Positions 8,461 through 17,510 of a stretch of DNA of 64,000 bases are shown here, one piece after another. The notes below the pieces were generated by a model, which worked only from the letters and a program-made list of their open reading frames with translations, searched no databases and was not told the DNA's origin. Every line of letters starts with the position of its first letter. The first letter of the stretch is position 1. Origin of the DNA: VSJD01 sp964617825 (GTDB taxonomy: Bacteria > Verrucomicrobiota > Kiritimatiellia > JAAZAB01); assembly GCA_964617825.1 (NCBI GenBank), contig CAZTWL010000021.1, positions 10,751-74,750 of the forward strand, written 5' to 3'. The position numbers were made by a program, and so were the translations under genes.

Positions 8461-9867
8461 CTAGTACCGGTAATGCTCCGATTTGTACGGCCCCTGGCTG
8501 TTAATGCCAAGATATTTGGCCTGACTGCGGGAAAGCTTTTCCAATTGAACACCCAACTTGCCCAGGTGCAAGCGGGCAACTTTTTCATCCAGGATCTTGG
8601 GCAGGACAAACACCCCGACAGGATATTTCTCCCGATGGGTAAAAAGTTCGATTTGCGCCAGTACCTGGTTTGTAAAGCTGTTCGACATCACGAAACTGGG
8701 ATGCCCCGTAGCGCAGCCCAGGTTGACCAGGCGTCCCTCCGCAAGCAACACGATGCTCCGGCCGCTCGGGAACGTCACCTGGTCGACCTGCGGCTTGATG
8801 TTTTTCCATGTATAATGCCGGATTTTTTCAACTTCGATTTCCGAATCGAAATGGCCGATATTGCAGACAATGGCCATATTTTTCATCCGGCGCATATGCC
8901 GTTCGCAGATAACGTTGCAGCAACCGGTGGCCGTGACAAATATATCGCCAATGGGGCAGGCCTGGTCCATGGTCACGATTTCATAACCTTCCATGGCGGC
9001 CTGCAACGCGCAAATAGGATCGATTTCCGACACCATGACGCGTGCCCCCTGACCACGCAGGGACTGGCAACACCCCTTGCCGACATCGCCGTAGCCGGCA
9101 ACCACCGCCACTTTGCCGGCAATCATGACATCCGTGGCCCGCATAATCCCATCGATGAGCGAATGGCGGCAGCCGTAAAGATTGTCGAACTTGGATTTTG
9201 TGACCGAATCGTTCACGTTGAAGGCCGGGAACAGCAGGCTCTTTTTCATCATCATCTGGTATAAACGATGAACGCCGGTGGTGGTTTCTTCGGAAACGCC
9301 GATGATCGCGGGAACGATCCGCTGAAACCGTTTCGGATCGCGGCGCAGCGATTTCTTCAACTGGGCCATCAGGGCGCGCTCATCGGGACTGCCCGGCTTG
9401 GCGTCCAGGATTTTCGGATCCTTTTCGGCCTGGCTGCCCAGATGAACAAAGAGCGTTGCATCGCCGCCATCATCCAGAATGGTGGTGGGCCCTTGGCCAT
9501 TGCCCCAATCCAGGGATCGATCCAGGTATTCCCAATAATCCGTCAGGGATTCGCCCTTGTAGGCGAACACCGGCGTGCCGCGCGCGGCAACGGCTGCGGC
9601 CGCATGGTCCTGGGTCGAAAAAATATTGCAACTCGACCACCGCACCCGGGCACCCAAAGCCTGCAGGGTCTCGATCAGCACGGCAGTTTGAATGGTCATA
9701 TGCAAAGAACCGGTGATTCGCGCGCCCCGCAACGGCCGCTGGCGGCCATATTCCCGGCGCAAGGCCATCAGGCCCGGCATTTCCACCTCGGCATAGTCGA
9801 TTTCCTTGCGGCCCCAATCGGCCAGTTTCATATCCGCCACGATAGATTGCTTCGATTGTTTGATCAT
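8461..9867 (-). CDS. ahcY: adenosylhomocysteinase
   Basis: This 468-residue enzyme hydrolyses S-adenosylhomocysteine to adenosine and homocysteine in the activated methyl cycle, using bound NAD. Visible hallmarks are ITGSLHMTIQTAVLIETL near the N-terminus, SCNIFSTQDHAAAAVA, the NAD-binding loop AVVAGYGDVGKGC, GHFDSEIEV, and the typical C-terminus ending in SEHYRY. An insert after SLDWGNGQGPTTILDDGGDATL is the type seen in most bacterial SahH. The ATG at 9867 is preceded by AAAAGGA. metK ends 134 bp upstream on the same strand, so the SAM-making and SAH-clearing enzymes are likely transcribed together. Confidence 0.96.
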   Translation of the reverse strand: MIKQSKQSIVADMKLADWGRKEIDYAEVEMPGLMALRREYGRQRPLRGARITGSLHMTIQTAVLIETLQALGARVRWSSCNIFSTQDHAAAAVAARGTPVFAYKGESLTDYWEYLDRSLDWGNGQGPTTILDDGGDATLFVHLGSQAEKDPKILDAKPGSPDERALMAQLKKSLRRDPKRFQRIVPAIIGVSEETTTGVHRLYQMMMKKSLLFPAFNVNDSVTKSKFDNLYGCRHSLIDGIMRATDVMIAGKVAVVAGYGDVGKGCCQSLRGQGARVMVSEIDPICALQAAMEGYEIVTMDQACPIGDIFVTATGCCNVICERHMRRMKNMAIVCNIGHFDSEIEVEKIRHYTWKNIKPQVDQVTFPSGRSIVLLAEGRLVNLGCATGHPSFVMSNSFTNQVLAQIELFTHREKYPVGVFVLPKILDEKVARLHLGKLGVQLEKLSRSQAKYLGINSQGPYKSEHYRY

Positions 9868-9882
9868 GGAATCCTTTTACTC

Positions 9883-9899
9883 GTGTCCCCTAAGGACAC
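9883..9899 (-). promoter_or_regulatory. small hairpin in the ahcY leader
   Basis: GTGTCC and GGACAC enclose a 5-base loop, placed about 6 bp upstream of the ahcY ribosome-binding site (AAGGAT at 9871-9876). It could insulate or modulate the start site. It does not match any SAM or SAH riboswitch consensus I know. Confidence 0.35.
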
Positions 9900-9947
9900 A
9901 AAACTGCAGGTTTGAGGCTATGGGAAAAATGCAACAACACTTAAGAA

Positions 9948-9991
9948 CGCAGGACGACGGGCAATTAACCGTAAAAAGCCTGCCGTCTGCG
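9948..9991 (-). other. imperfect long hairpin between metK and ahcY
   Basis: Arms at 9978-9991 and 9948-9962 pair over 13 bp with one bulge and one mismatch, enclosing a 15-base AT-rich loop. It begins 11 bp after the metK stop. No T-run follows, so an RNA processing or attenuation site between two methyl-cycle genes is as likely as a terminator. Confidence 0.4.
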
Positions 9992-10001
9992 GCCCCGCAA
10001 A

Positions 10002-11171
10002 TTATAGCGCTTTGCGAAGAGCCGCAACCTTATCGGTCTTTTCCCACGTAAAAGCGTTCAGATCCTTCGTCCGCCCAAAGTGCCCATAGGCGCATGTGCC
10101 GCGATAGATAGGACGCAACAGGTTCAAGTGCGCAATGATCTGGGCCGGCTTAAGCCCAAACACATCGACAACCGCCTTCTCGATTTTCTCATCGGCAACG
10201 TTGCCAGTTCCAAAAGTGTGAACCAGCACCGAGACCGGCTCGGCAAACCCGATGGCGTATGCCAACTGCACTTCGCAACGACGGGCCAGCTTGGCCGCCA
10301 CAATATTTTTCGCAATATAACGCGCCATGTAAGCTGCACTGCGGTCCACCTTGGAAGGATCCTTGCCGGAGAAGGCCCCGCCACCGTGCCGCCCCATGCC
10401 GCCGTAAGTATCGGCAATGATCTTGCGGCCGGTCAAACCGGTGTCACCTTGCGGACCGCCGACCACAAAGCGGCCGGTCGGATTGATCAAATACCTGGTC
10501 TTGGCATTCAGATATCGCGCCGGAATTTCCTTGCGGATGATTTCATCGATAATCGTCTTGCGTAGTTTAGCGTAGGCCACATCCGGAGTATGCTGGGTGG
10601 AGATGACCACGGTATCCACGCGCACCGGTTTGTCATCTTCGTAAACCACCGTGACCTGGGACTTGCCGTCCGGCCGCAGGAAAGGAATCTTTCCGCTGCG
10701 CCTGGCGGCCGAAAGGGCGCGCGTCAAACGATGGGCATACATGATCGGCATGGGCATCATTTCCGGCGTCTCATCGCAGGCATACCCGAACATCATGCCC
10801 TGATCGCCGGCGCCCTGTTCCTTGAACAACCCCTCTCCCGCAGTCACCCCCTGGGAGATGTCCGGGGATTGGCGGTCCAGCGCCACCATCACGGCGCAGG
10901 AATTGGCGTCAAAGCCCATGGCGGCATCCACATATCCGATTTCGCGGATCGTCTCCCGCACCACATCGGCATAATTGATGGTAGCCTTGCTGGTGATTTG
11001 TCCGGCAATGATCGCCATGCCCGTGGCAACCAAGGTTTCGCACGCCACGCGCGCATGCTTGTCCTGGGCCAGGTTGGCATCCAAAACAGCATCCGAAATC
11101 GCGTCGGCAATCTTGTCTGGATGGCCTTCCGTCACCGATTCCGAAGTAAACATATATTTTCTGGTAGCCAT
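10002..11171 (-). CDS. metK: S-adenosylmethionine synthetase
   Basis: This 389-residue enzyme makes S-adenosylmethionine from methionine and ATP. Clear markers are the N-terminal FTSESVTEGHPDKIADAISDAVLDA, the ATP-binding GYACDETPEMMP, the RPDGKSQVTV block and the phosphate-binding GGGAFSGKDPSKVDRSAAYM loop. Length is normal for the family. The ATG at 11171 has a weak GGGAAA upstream. It precedes ahcY on the same strand and follows ptsI with a 74 bp gap. Confidence 0.97.
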   Translation of the reverse strand: MATRKYMFTSESVTEGHPDKIADAISDAVLDANLAQDKHARVACETLVATGMAIIAGQITSKATINYADVVRETIREIGYVDAAMGFDANSCAVMVALDRQSPDISQGVTAGEGLFKEQGAGDQGMMFGYACDETPEMMPMPIMYAHRLTRALSAARRSGKIPFLRPDGKSQVTVVYEDDKPVRVDTVVISTQHTPDVAYAKLRKTIIDEIIRKEIPARYLNAKTRYLINPTGRFVVGGPQGDTGLTGRKIIADTYGGMGRHGGGAFSGKDPSKVDRSAAYMARYIAKNIVAAKLARRCEVQLAYAIGFAEPVSVLVHTFGTGNVADEKIEKAVVDVFGLKPAQIIAHLNLLRPIYRGTCAYGHFGRTKDLNAFTWEKTDKVAALRKAL

Positions 11172-11218
11172 CGTATGATTTCCCTTATCTGGCTGGATTA
11201 ATACAGGATCATGGTTTC

Positions 11219-11245
11219 AAAAAAACAGGCGATATTATGCCGGAA
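11219..11245 (-). terminator. weak candidate terminator after ptsI
   Basis: On the minus strand a short GGC/GCC-closed stem right after the ptsI stop runs into seven consecutive T residues. The stem is weak, so this is tentative. The T-run also sits in the metK leader. Confidence 0.3.
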
Positions 11246-13024
11246 TTATTCCACTAGTTCAAGGATTTCCGGAGCTATTTTTTTGGTTAATTCCCGGAAC
11301 ATGTCGTGCACATCCACGGAGGATTGAGTCGTCAAGGCCAATTCGGCAATGTCGCGGGCTTCCGACAGGCTGACCCGGCGGATGGCATCCTTGACCAGCG
11401 GCAGCGAGGAGCAGCTAACGCTCAATTCATCGACTCCCAACCCAAGCAGAAGCGGCGTCATCACTGGGTCGCTGGCCATACCGCCGCAAATGCCGGTCCA
11501 GATTCCGTGACGATGGCCGATGTCAATGGTATTCTTGACCAGCCGCATAATGGCCAGATGGGTTGGCTCGTAAAGATAGGCCACCCGTTCGTTACCGCGG
11601 TCAATGGCCAAAGTGTACTGGATGAGGTCATTGGTGCCGAGGCTGAAGAAACTGACGTACGGCGCCAGCATATCCGCCACGAGCGCGGCCGCCGGCACTT
11701 CAATCATAACGCCAACCTCAACGTGCGGATTGAACGGGTATCCTTTTTCCATGAGCTCTTTTTTGGCCTGCTCCAGAATAACGTTGGCACGAACAATTTC
11801 ATCGAGGTTGCTGATCATCGGGTACATGATCTTGATGTTGCCCACAATGCTGGCGCGCAGGATGGCGCGCAACTGCGTTCGGAACAAGTCCGGCTGGGCC
11901 AGGCAAAAGCGAATGGCCCGCCAGCCCATGAAGGGATTGGACTCCTTCCAATCCACATCCAGATGGGAAATGAACTTGTCGCCGCCAAGATCCAAGGTGC
12001 GAATAATCACCGGCGCGGGCGCCAGGCGCTGGGCCACGGCCAAGTAAGCATTGTACTGCTCCTCTTCGGTGGGCAATTCCTTGGTCGCCATGTATAAATA
12101 TTCCGTCCGGAACAAACCGACGCCTTCCGCGCCCCCGGCCAAAACCGCATCCACGTCACTCGGCAATTCGATATTTGCGGAGAGCGTAATCCGGTAGCCA
12201 TCGACCGTTTCCGCAGGCAAATCCTTAAGGCGGCCAAGCGCGATTTCAATGCCGCGTTTGGACTCCGCCTGCCGCAGGGCCTGCATCCGGCGCTCCGGAG
12301 TCGGGCGCAGGATCACCAACCCCTTTCCGCCATCCACGAGCAACTCGTCGCCCGAGCGGACTTCCTGGCTGATATTATGCAGTCCGACCACCGCCGGAAT
12401 TCCGAGCTTGGCAGCAACGATAGCCGTATGAGCCGTCGGACTGCCTAAGTCGAGGACAATTCCCCCTACCCGCTCCTTGTTGATCGACACCGTCTCCGAA
12501 GGCGAAAGATCGCTGGCGACGACAATCGTGCCCGGCTCGGTAATGTCCGCAAGGGTAGCCTGCTTGCCGGCCAGGTTGTGCAAAATGCGGCGGGCAACAT
12601 CCTGCACATCGTTTGACCGTTCGCGCACATACTCATCCTTGACCCGGGCCAGCGACTGCATGAAGCCCGCGGCCACATCCCGGAGAACGACCTCGACATT
12701 CTTACGGCGCCCCTCGATGCCGGCGAACACATTTTTGATGAAGGGGCCATCATCGAGGAAGAGCAGATGGGCATCAAATATTCCGGCCACATCCGGATCG
12801 CAGTCCTTCTGGATGGCGCGAATCTGTTGGCGGGTGGCAATGAGCGCGTCTTCGTAACGCGCAATTTCACGGGGCACATCCGCGCGGGAAATATCCCGCT
12901 CAACTACCTGGTCATCCGGCGGCGGGCGCAGGAACGCGCGTCCAATGACAATGCCCGCAGACACGCCAATGCCGCGAAAAATCCGTTCGTCGGATTTCGT
13001 TGTGCCTGGAGAACTCGCATCCAT
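11246..13024 (-). CDS. ptsI: phosphoenolpyruvate-protein phosphotransferase (enzyme I)
   Basis: Enzyme I transfers phosphate from phosphoenolpyruvate to HPr. The 592-residue protein has the N-terminal HPr-interaction domain, the phosphohistidine site GSPTAHTAIVA (His199 from this start), the PEP-binding barrel with EGVGLFRTEYLYM, and the signatures FFSLGTNDLIQYTLAIDR and GICGGMASDP. A TTG at 13042 in frame could extend it by six residues; I prefer the ATG at 13024, which has GGGAG upstream. The HPr gene lies 147 bp upstream on the same strand. No EII permease is in the window, so the chain may serve regulation rather than sugar uptake, or the EIIs are elsewhere. Confidence 0.95.
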   Translation of the reverse strand: MDASSPGTTKSDERIFRGIGVSAGIVIGRAFLRPPPDDQVVERDISRADVPREIARYEDALIATRQQIRAIQKDCDPDVAGIFDAHLLFLDDGPFIKNVFAGIEGRRKNVEVVLRDVAAGFMQSLARVKDEYVRERSNDVQDVARRILHNLAGKQATLADITEPGTIVVASDLSPSETVSINKERVGGIVLDLGSPTAHTAIVAAKLGIPAVVGLHNISQEVRSGDELLVDGGKGLVILRPTPERRMQALRQAESKRGIEIALGRLKDLPAETVDGYRITLSANIELPSDVDAVLAGGAEGVGLFRTEYLYMATKELPTEEEQYNAYLAVAQRLAPAPVIIRTLDLGGDKFISHLDVDWKESNPFMGWRAIRFCLAQPDLFRTQLRAILRASIVGNIKIMYPMISNLDEIVRANVILEQAKKELMEKGYPFNPHVEVGVMIEVPAAALVADMLAPYVSFFSLGTNDLIQYTLAIDRGNERVAYLYEPTHLAIMRLVKNTIDIGHRHGIWTGICGGMASDPVMTPLLLGLGVDELSVSCSSLPLVKDAIRRVSLSEARDIAELALTTQSSVDVHDMFRELTKKIAPEILELVE

Positions 13025-13171
13025 GACGTCAAATGCTCCCAAATAATGGTTGCCGGCGAATGGCCGATGCGACCCGCAAAACGGGCAACCGCGGTCTAGC
13101 GGCCAAAAACCGCATGGTTAGTTTAAAGAGCCATCGAACATTTTCGATTAACCACTGAACAAACACAGGCA

Positions 13172-13468
13172 TCATTCCTCGTAAAATTTATTGTCGAACA
13201 GCCGTTCGATTTCATCAAGGGCCTGTTCGGCATCCACCCCCTCGGCCACCACCCTGATTTTTGCTCCGCAGCTGGCCTCCATGGTCATCAAACCCATGAT
13301 GCTTTTCCCGGAGACGCGCACGGGGCCTTTTTCAACCGTGACATCCGACTGGAATTTGGAAGCCGTTTTGACCAGCATGGCCGCCGGACGGGCATGGATG
13401 CCATATCGGTTCTGGATCACATATTCACGCACAAGCTTTGAATTGCTATTGCCGGCAGGATGACTCAT
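13172..13468 (-). CDS. ptsH: phosphocarrier protein HPr
   Basis: This 98-residue HPr accepts phosphate from enzyme I on His25 (RYGIHARPAA) and can be phosphorylated by HPr kinase on Ser56 (VSGKSIMGLMTM). Both sites are intact, so it can act both in phosphotransfer and as a metabolic signal. It carries a ten-residue N-terminal extension relative to the usual 85-88 residues. The ATG overlaps the hprK stop as ATGA, and an AAGGAG lies about 9 bp upstream, indicating translational coupling to its own kinase. Confidence 0.95.
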   Translation of the reverse strand: MSHPAGNSNSKLVREYVIQNRYGIHARPAAMLVKTASKFQSDVTVEKGPVRVSGKSIMGLMTMEASCGAKIRVVAEGVDAEQALDEIERLFDNKFYEE

Positions 13469-14403
13469 GAGATACCACTCCTTTTCGACAGGACGGCCTT
13501 TAATTTATCATTCAGTTCCTTGGCCGCGTCATGTCCCAAGCGCTTTAATTTCTCGTTCATGCTGGCCACCTCGATAATATGGGCCAGTTCCCGTCCCGGC
13601 GCGACAGGGATGGTAACATGCGGCAGATCCACGGCCAGTACGTTACGGGTCTCAGGCACCATGCCCAACCCTTGGTCCTCAACTTCGTTAACCTTGCGCA
13701 AAGTGACAATCAAATCCAGGTTTTTTTCATCACGCACCGCGGCCACCCCAAACAGACTGGGCACATGAACGATGCCAAGCCCGCGCAATTCCATATGATA
13801 ACGCGTCAGCGGCGACGATGTGCCGATGATTGTCCGGTCGTCATGCCGCCGCAAAATGATAAAGTCATCGGCCACGAGGCTATAACCCCGCACAATGAGG
13901 GCCAGCGCCGTCTCGCTTTTGCCGATTCCCGGACGGCCTTCGATCAACACGCCGATTCCCATGATGTCAACCATGGTGCCATGGACAGTGAGCGTCGGCG
14001 AAAACAGGTTTTCCATAATGACGGTGGCCGTGTTGATAAAAGCGCCGGTAATCATCGGCGTACGGAACACCGGCACCCGGAAAATCCTGGAAATTTGCAT
14101 GATTTCCGGGCAGGGTATCCGGTTACGGGTAATAACCAGGCACGGGATCCGCCGAGAGAACAGGCCGCGCAGGGCGGAGTAGCGCCGCGAATGCGACAAC
14201 GACGCCAGGTAATCATGCTCGGCCATGCCGATCACCTGGACGCGGCGATGCGCAAAATGCTTGAAAAATCCGGCCAACACCAAGCCCGGCCGATGAATGG
14301 CCGGTTCATGAATGAGCCGCGCCAGGCCGCGACTGCCGTCGATCAATTCCAGCGATGTTTTATCGCCAACGGCCTTGAAAAAATCTCTTACGGCAATGGC
14401 CAT
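13465..14403 (-). CDS. hprK: HPr kinase/phosphorylase
   Basis: This 312-residue bifunctional enzyme phosphorylates and dephosphorylates HPr at the regulatory serine in response to ATP, phosphate and glycolytic intermediates. It shows the N-terminal domain and then the kinase domain with the P-loop GRPGIGKS (156-163). The LVADD pattern follows, then the family block GLGIVHVPSLFGVAAVRDEKN split over the ligand site. The downstream HPr overlaps it by 4 bp and hpf lies 31 bp upstream. In Proteobacteria the same position next to hpf is often held by ptsN and rapZ. Confidence 0.94.
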   Translation of the reverse strand: MAIAVRDFFKAVGDKTSLELIDGSRGLARLIHEPAIHRPGLVLAGFFKHFAHRRVQVIGMAEHDYLASLSHSRRYSALRGLFSRRIPCLVITRNRIPCPEIMQISRIFRVPVFRTPMITGAFINTATVIMENLFSPTLTVHGTMVDIMGIGVLIEGRPGIGKSETALALIVRGYSLVADDFIILRRHDDRTIIGTSSPLTRYHMELRGLGIVHVPSLFGVAAVRDEKNLDLIVTLRKVNEVEDQGLGMVPETRNVLAVDLPHVTIPVAPGRELAHIIEVASMNEKLKRLGHDAAKELNDKLKAVLSKRSGIS

Positions 14404-14434
14404 GGTTCCGGCTTTCGTTACTTCAAACGTGCCA

Positions 14435-14785
14435 TTAAACCTCGCGTTTCAGTTCCTGCTCGAAATCCGCGAGTTTGGTGCGATGCTTGGTGCTCTTATG
14501 ATCGACCGCCTTGTCACGCAAGCAACGCAACTGGCGATCGACCTTGTCTGTCACTTTATCCACGGATGCATACATATTTTCCGATTCATCCTTCGCCTCG
14601 ATGCGCAAATGATGTTTACCCTGTACGACGACCTCGATAATATGCCGGAATTTCTGCGTATCCATGATCACATGGGCATATTCCACCTCGGGATAGGCTT
14701 CCAACACGGCGGCCAACTTGGCGTGCACATGAGCCTTCTGGGTTTCCGAAATATCCGCGTGGCGGCTGGTAATGTCAATCGTCAT
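14435..14785 (-). CDS. hpf: ribosome hibernation promoting factor, short form
   Basis: This 116-residue protein is of the YfiA/HPF family. It binds the 30S decoding region and inactivates ribosomes during slow growth. It has the full beta-alpha-beta-beta-beta-alpha domain: MTIDITSRHADISETQKAHVHAKL in two parts, then HIIEVVVQGKHHLRIEAK, then SVDKVTDKVDRQLR. It lacks the C-terminal dimerisation domain of the long form, so 100S formation would need a partner. A GGGAGA lies upstream of the ATG. It sits between lptB and hprK, a conserved neighbourhood. Confidence 0.92.
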   Translation of the reverse strand: MTIDITSRHADISETQKAHVHAKLAAVLEAYPEVEYAHVIMDTQKFRHIIEVVVQGKHHLRIEAKDESENMYASVDKVTDKVDRQLRCLRDKAVDHKSTKHRTKLADFEQELKREV

Positions 14786-14877
14786 AACGCATGATCTCCC
14801 TTGGATTTGTTGTGCCTAACCGATACGTTTTTAAATCTTTTACCCGCGTATAAAAATCAACGGCTGAATCAATACGG

Positions 14878-15603
14878 TTACATGCTGAACCGGGAGCCCA
14901 GATACAGTTCCCGGCTTAACGGATCTTCAATCAGGAACTGACTGGTCCCCTCGCGCAACACCTTGCCGTCGCAAATCAGGTAGGCGCGATCCACGATGGT
15001 CAAGGTCTCCCTCACATTATGGTCCGTGATCAATATCCCCAATCCGCGCTTTTTCAAGTCGCGGATGATTTCCTGAACATCATACACGGCCAGCGGGTCC
15101 ACGCCACTGAAGGGCTCATCCAGCAAAATGGCCGAGGGATTCGTCACCAAGGCGCGTGTAATCTCCAGGCGCCGCCGCTCCCCGCCGCTGAGCGTATATG
15201 CCATTTGTTTGGCCAGACGCTTGATGTTCAATTGCTCCAGCAAGGTCTCCATCCGCTCAGAGCGCTCCTTCGCCGAAAGCGGCAGCATTTCCAGGATCGC
15301 CATCACATTTTGTTCAACCGTTAGTTTTCTGAAAATCGATGGCTCCTGGGATAGATAGCCCATTCCTTGCCGCGCGCGCTTATGCATCGGCATATCGGTC
15401 ACATCGTGCCGATCGAAGATCACTTGTCCGCCGTTCGGCTTAACGAGACCGACTATCATGTAAAAACTGGTGGTTTTCCCGGCCCCATTCGGCCCGAGAA
15501 GTCCTACCACTTCGCCACGCCCAACCTGGATGCTTACTCCATCCACGACATTTCGTCCGTGGTAGGTTTTTATCAAATTATGCGTTGTAATCAAGGATTC
15601 CAT
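14878..15603 (-). CDS. lptB: LPS export ABC transporter ATP-binding protein
   Basis: This 241-residue cytoplasmic ATPase powers the LptB2FG extractor. Walker A is GPNGAGKTT, the ABC signature is LSGGERRR, Walker B is AILLDEPFSGVDP, and the switch histidine is in ITDHNVRETL. The sequence GYLSQEPSIFRKLTVEQNVMAILE is typical of LptB. It starts 13 bp after the lptA stop, so the two are co-transcribed. The expected rpoN gene between lptB and hpf is missing here. Confidence 0.96.
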   Translation of the reverse strand: MESLITTHNLIKTYHGRNVVDGVSIQVGRGEVVGLLGPNGAGKTTSFYMIVGLVKPNGGQVIFDRHDVTDMPMHKRARQGMGYLSQEPSIFRKLTVEQNVMAILEMLPLSAKERSERMETLLEQLNIKRLAKQMAYTLSGGERRRLEITRALVTNPSAILLDEPFSGVDPLAVYDVQEIIRDLKKRGLGILITDHNVRETLTIVDRAYLICDGKVLREGTSQFLIEDPLSRELYLGSRFSM

Positions 15604-15616
15604 GAATCGACTTCGG

Positions 15617-16141
15617 CTATTTGAAAGATCTGTTCACGTCCTGGTCCGATGAAATCACCAGGCGGGCATTCGGCTCGCATAATATCCGCTTGGAATTCCG
15701 CCAAAGCGTCACGGTTTCCCCGGTCAGCATATCCTGGTCCCGCTGAATGCGCGGATTTCCCGTCAGCTGCATTTTGCCCTCTTTTATATCGTAAGTCGCT
15801 TTTTCCCCGGTGGCCTTCAAATCGTTGCGTATAATCGTCACACGGCCGTCGGCCTCGATCCTGTCCGGTTTATTTTCTTCCGTAAAAAACACTTTCAGGC
15901 GATCAGCCATGATCTTTACTTCACGATCGGTAACCACCACATTGCCGTCAAATACCGCCATACGCTGCTGCTGATCGAAACTGAGCTGCGTCGACGTAAT
16001 CACCGTGCTGTTGGTCTCATCCCCGGCTTTCGCCGGCGCGGCAACCTCGCCGGCAACGCCAGGCGCAACATTGCTGGCCGGTTCGCTCGCGGCGGCACTC
16101 CAAATTAACCCCATGATTGCCAGAACAACCAACCGCCCCAT
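15617..16141 (-). CDS. lptA: LPS transport periplasmic protein LptA (OstA family)
   Basis: LptA forms the periplasmic bridge that carries lipopolysaccharide from LptC to LptD. The open frame extends to 16333, but the ATG at 16141 is the start: it opens a clear signal peptide (MGRLVVLAIMGLIWSAAASE), has GGAAGGGG upstream, and lies 2 bp after the lptC stop. The mature part carries the OstA jellyroll repeats, for example QQRMAVFDGNVVVTDREVKIMADRL in two parts and KATYDIKEGKMQLTGNPRI. It is 174 residues long. A 35-residue Ala/Pro-rich linker follows the signal peptide. Confidence 0.9.
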   Translation of the reverse strand: MGRLVVLAIMGLIWSAAASEPASNVAPGVAGEVAAPAKAGDETNSTVITSTQLSFDQQQRMAVFDGNVVVTDREVKIMADRLKVFFTEENKPDRIEADGRVTIIRNDLKATGEKATYDIKEGKMQLTGNPRIQRDQDMLTGETVTLWRNSKRILCEPNARLVISSDQDVNRSFK

Positions 16142-16143
16142 GA

Positions 16144-16608
16144 TTACGGCGCCCCTTCCACGACCGCTTTCGCGTTTAGGTTGCGCAGGACTACCCGCGC
16201 GTTCGACAATATTTTCATGCGCCCGTCCTGCGCATTCCAAGCAAAACCGCGACCGGTAAGTTCGATCTCCTTGCGCGCAACGCAGACATCCGCAGAAGAC
16301 TCGGCAGAGCGCTTTACGCGGTCGAACAGACAATGCGGCGTGGATACCTGCATCATAATTTTGCCCTGCTCGTAAAATGTCATTTTCAAATTCTTGATTT
16401 GCACCAGCCCGTCGGGCTGGACCTGCGCCTCGTCACCCGTAATCTCGAATTTCAACTGTCCTTTTTCATCGTAGTCCGGATAGCGAAACCCCTTGAGCAC
16501 CTGGGCCCCAGCCCCGGCAGCCAGCAGGCAAGCCGCGGACACACAAAAACCGACCCGCATGCGGTACCCCAATCCACGTCCAAAAATCGACTGCCTATGC
16601 CAGTTCAT
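16144..16608 (-). CDS. lptC: LptC-like LPS export protein
   Basis: This 154-residue protein has a single N-terminal hydrophobic anchor (about residues 17-35) followed by an OstA/LptC-like periplasmic beta domain with alternating-strand patterns (ITGDEAQVQPDGLVQIKNLKM in two parts; KEIELTGRGFAWNAQDGRMK). It would dock LptF/G to LptA. The assignment rests mainly on gene order directly before lptA and lptB, since LptC sequences are very divergent. An alternative start at 16560 would remove 16 residues. Confidence 0.75.
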   Translation of the reverse strand: MNWHRQSIFGRGLGYRMRVGFCVSAACLLAAGAGAQVLKGFRYPDYDEKGQLKFEITGDEAQVQPDGLVQIKNLKMTFYEQGKIMMQVSTPHCLFDRVKRSAESSADVCVARKEIELTGRGFAWNAQDGRMKILSNARVVLRNLNAKAVVEGAP

Positions 16609-16634
16609 CGGTGTCCATCCGTGATCGCCATTCG

Positions 16635-17468
16635 TTATGCCTTCACCAACCGGTCAATTCGGCTGAGCAGCCTCCACAATCTCCTAAGCTGCGCAAACGG
16701 CAACTGGGTATCCTTGTCGGATAATGCCTTGGCCGGGTTGAGATGCGTTTCCAGGAAAACAGCGTCGCAACCGGCCGCAACCGCGGCTCGCGCCAGAATC
16801 CCCGCCAGCCGGGCATCGCCTCCACTTCGATCACCGGCGCCGCCCGGCAACTGAACGCTGTGAGTAGCGTCGAACACCACGGGATAGCCGAATTCCCGCA
16901 TAAGCGGCAGGCTGCGCATGTCCGCCACGAGATTATTGTAACCGAAGCTTACCCCCCGTTCGGTCAACACGATTTGGCGATTGCCCGTGCTTTCCACCTT
17001 GGCTAGAATGTTGCGGACATCGCCGGGCGCGAGAAACTGTCCTTTCTTGATGTTGACCGGCTTGCCGCTATGACCCAAGGCCAGGATCAAATCGGTCTGC
17101 CGGCACAGGAAAGCCGGGCACTGCAGCATGTCAACCACCCTGGCGGCCAGCGGCACCTCGGTGTCGCTGTGCACATCGGTCAATACGGGCACGCCATAGC
17201 GGTCCTTAACCTCTGCCAGGATGTCAAGGCCGCGCACCAGACCCGGCCCACGAAACGAGGCATGCGAGGAACGGTTGGCCTTGTCGAAGGAAGCCTTGAA
17301 GATAAAGGGGATGTGCTCGGTTGCCGCCAGGCGCGTCAGGCGTCCGGCCAATTCCAAACACTGCTTGCGACTTTCAATCACGCACGGTCCGGCAATCAGC
17401 GCCAAAGGATGCGATCCACCTATGGTAACATTGCCAACCTTGACAGAACGTAGCTTCATTTCTTGCAT
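16635..17468 (-). CDS. kdsA: 3-deoxy-8-phosphooctulonate synthase
   Basis: KdsA condenses phosphoenolpyruvate with arabinose 5-phosphate to give KDO 8-phosphate, the precursor of the LPS inner core. The 277-residue barrel shows IAGPCVIES, FKASFDKANRSS, PVLTDVHSDTE, LCRQTDLI, VNIKKGQFLAP and FDATHSVQLPGG. The metal-site Cys variant appears to be present (GPCVIES). It lies 26 bp upstream of lptC and 42 bp downstream of kdsB, forming one LPS operon. kdsC and kdsD are not in the window. Confidence 0.95.
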   Translation of the reverse strand: MQEMKLRSVKVGNVTIGGSHPLALIAGPCVIESRKQCLELAGRLTRLAATEHIPFIFKASFDKANRSSHASFRGPGLVRGLDILAEVKDRYGVPVLTDVHSDTEVPLAARVVDMLQCPAFLCRQTDLILALGHSGKPVNIKKGQFLAPGDVRNILAKVESTGNRQIVLTERGVSFGYNNLVADMRSLPLMREFGYPVVFDATHSVQLPGGAGDRSGGDARLAGILARAAVAAGCDAVFLETHLNPAKALSDKDTQLPFAQLRRLWRLLSRIDRLVKA

Positions 17469-17510
17469 CCTAATCGGAACCCACTCCGTTCATCCGCGTC
17501 CACCATCAGT

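Noticed and set aside
9868..10001. SAM or SAH riboswitch between metK and ahcY
   Set aside because: The location is attractive, but none of the conserved core sequences of known SAM or SAH riboswitch classes can be found; only generic hairpins are present.
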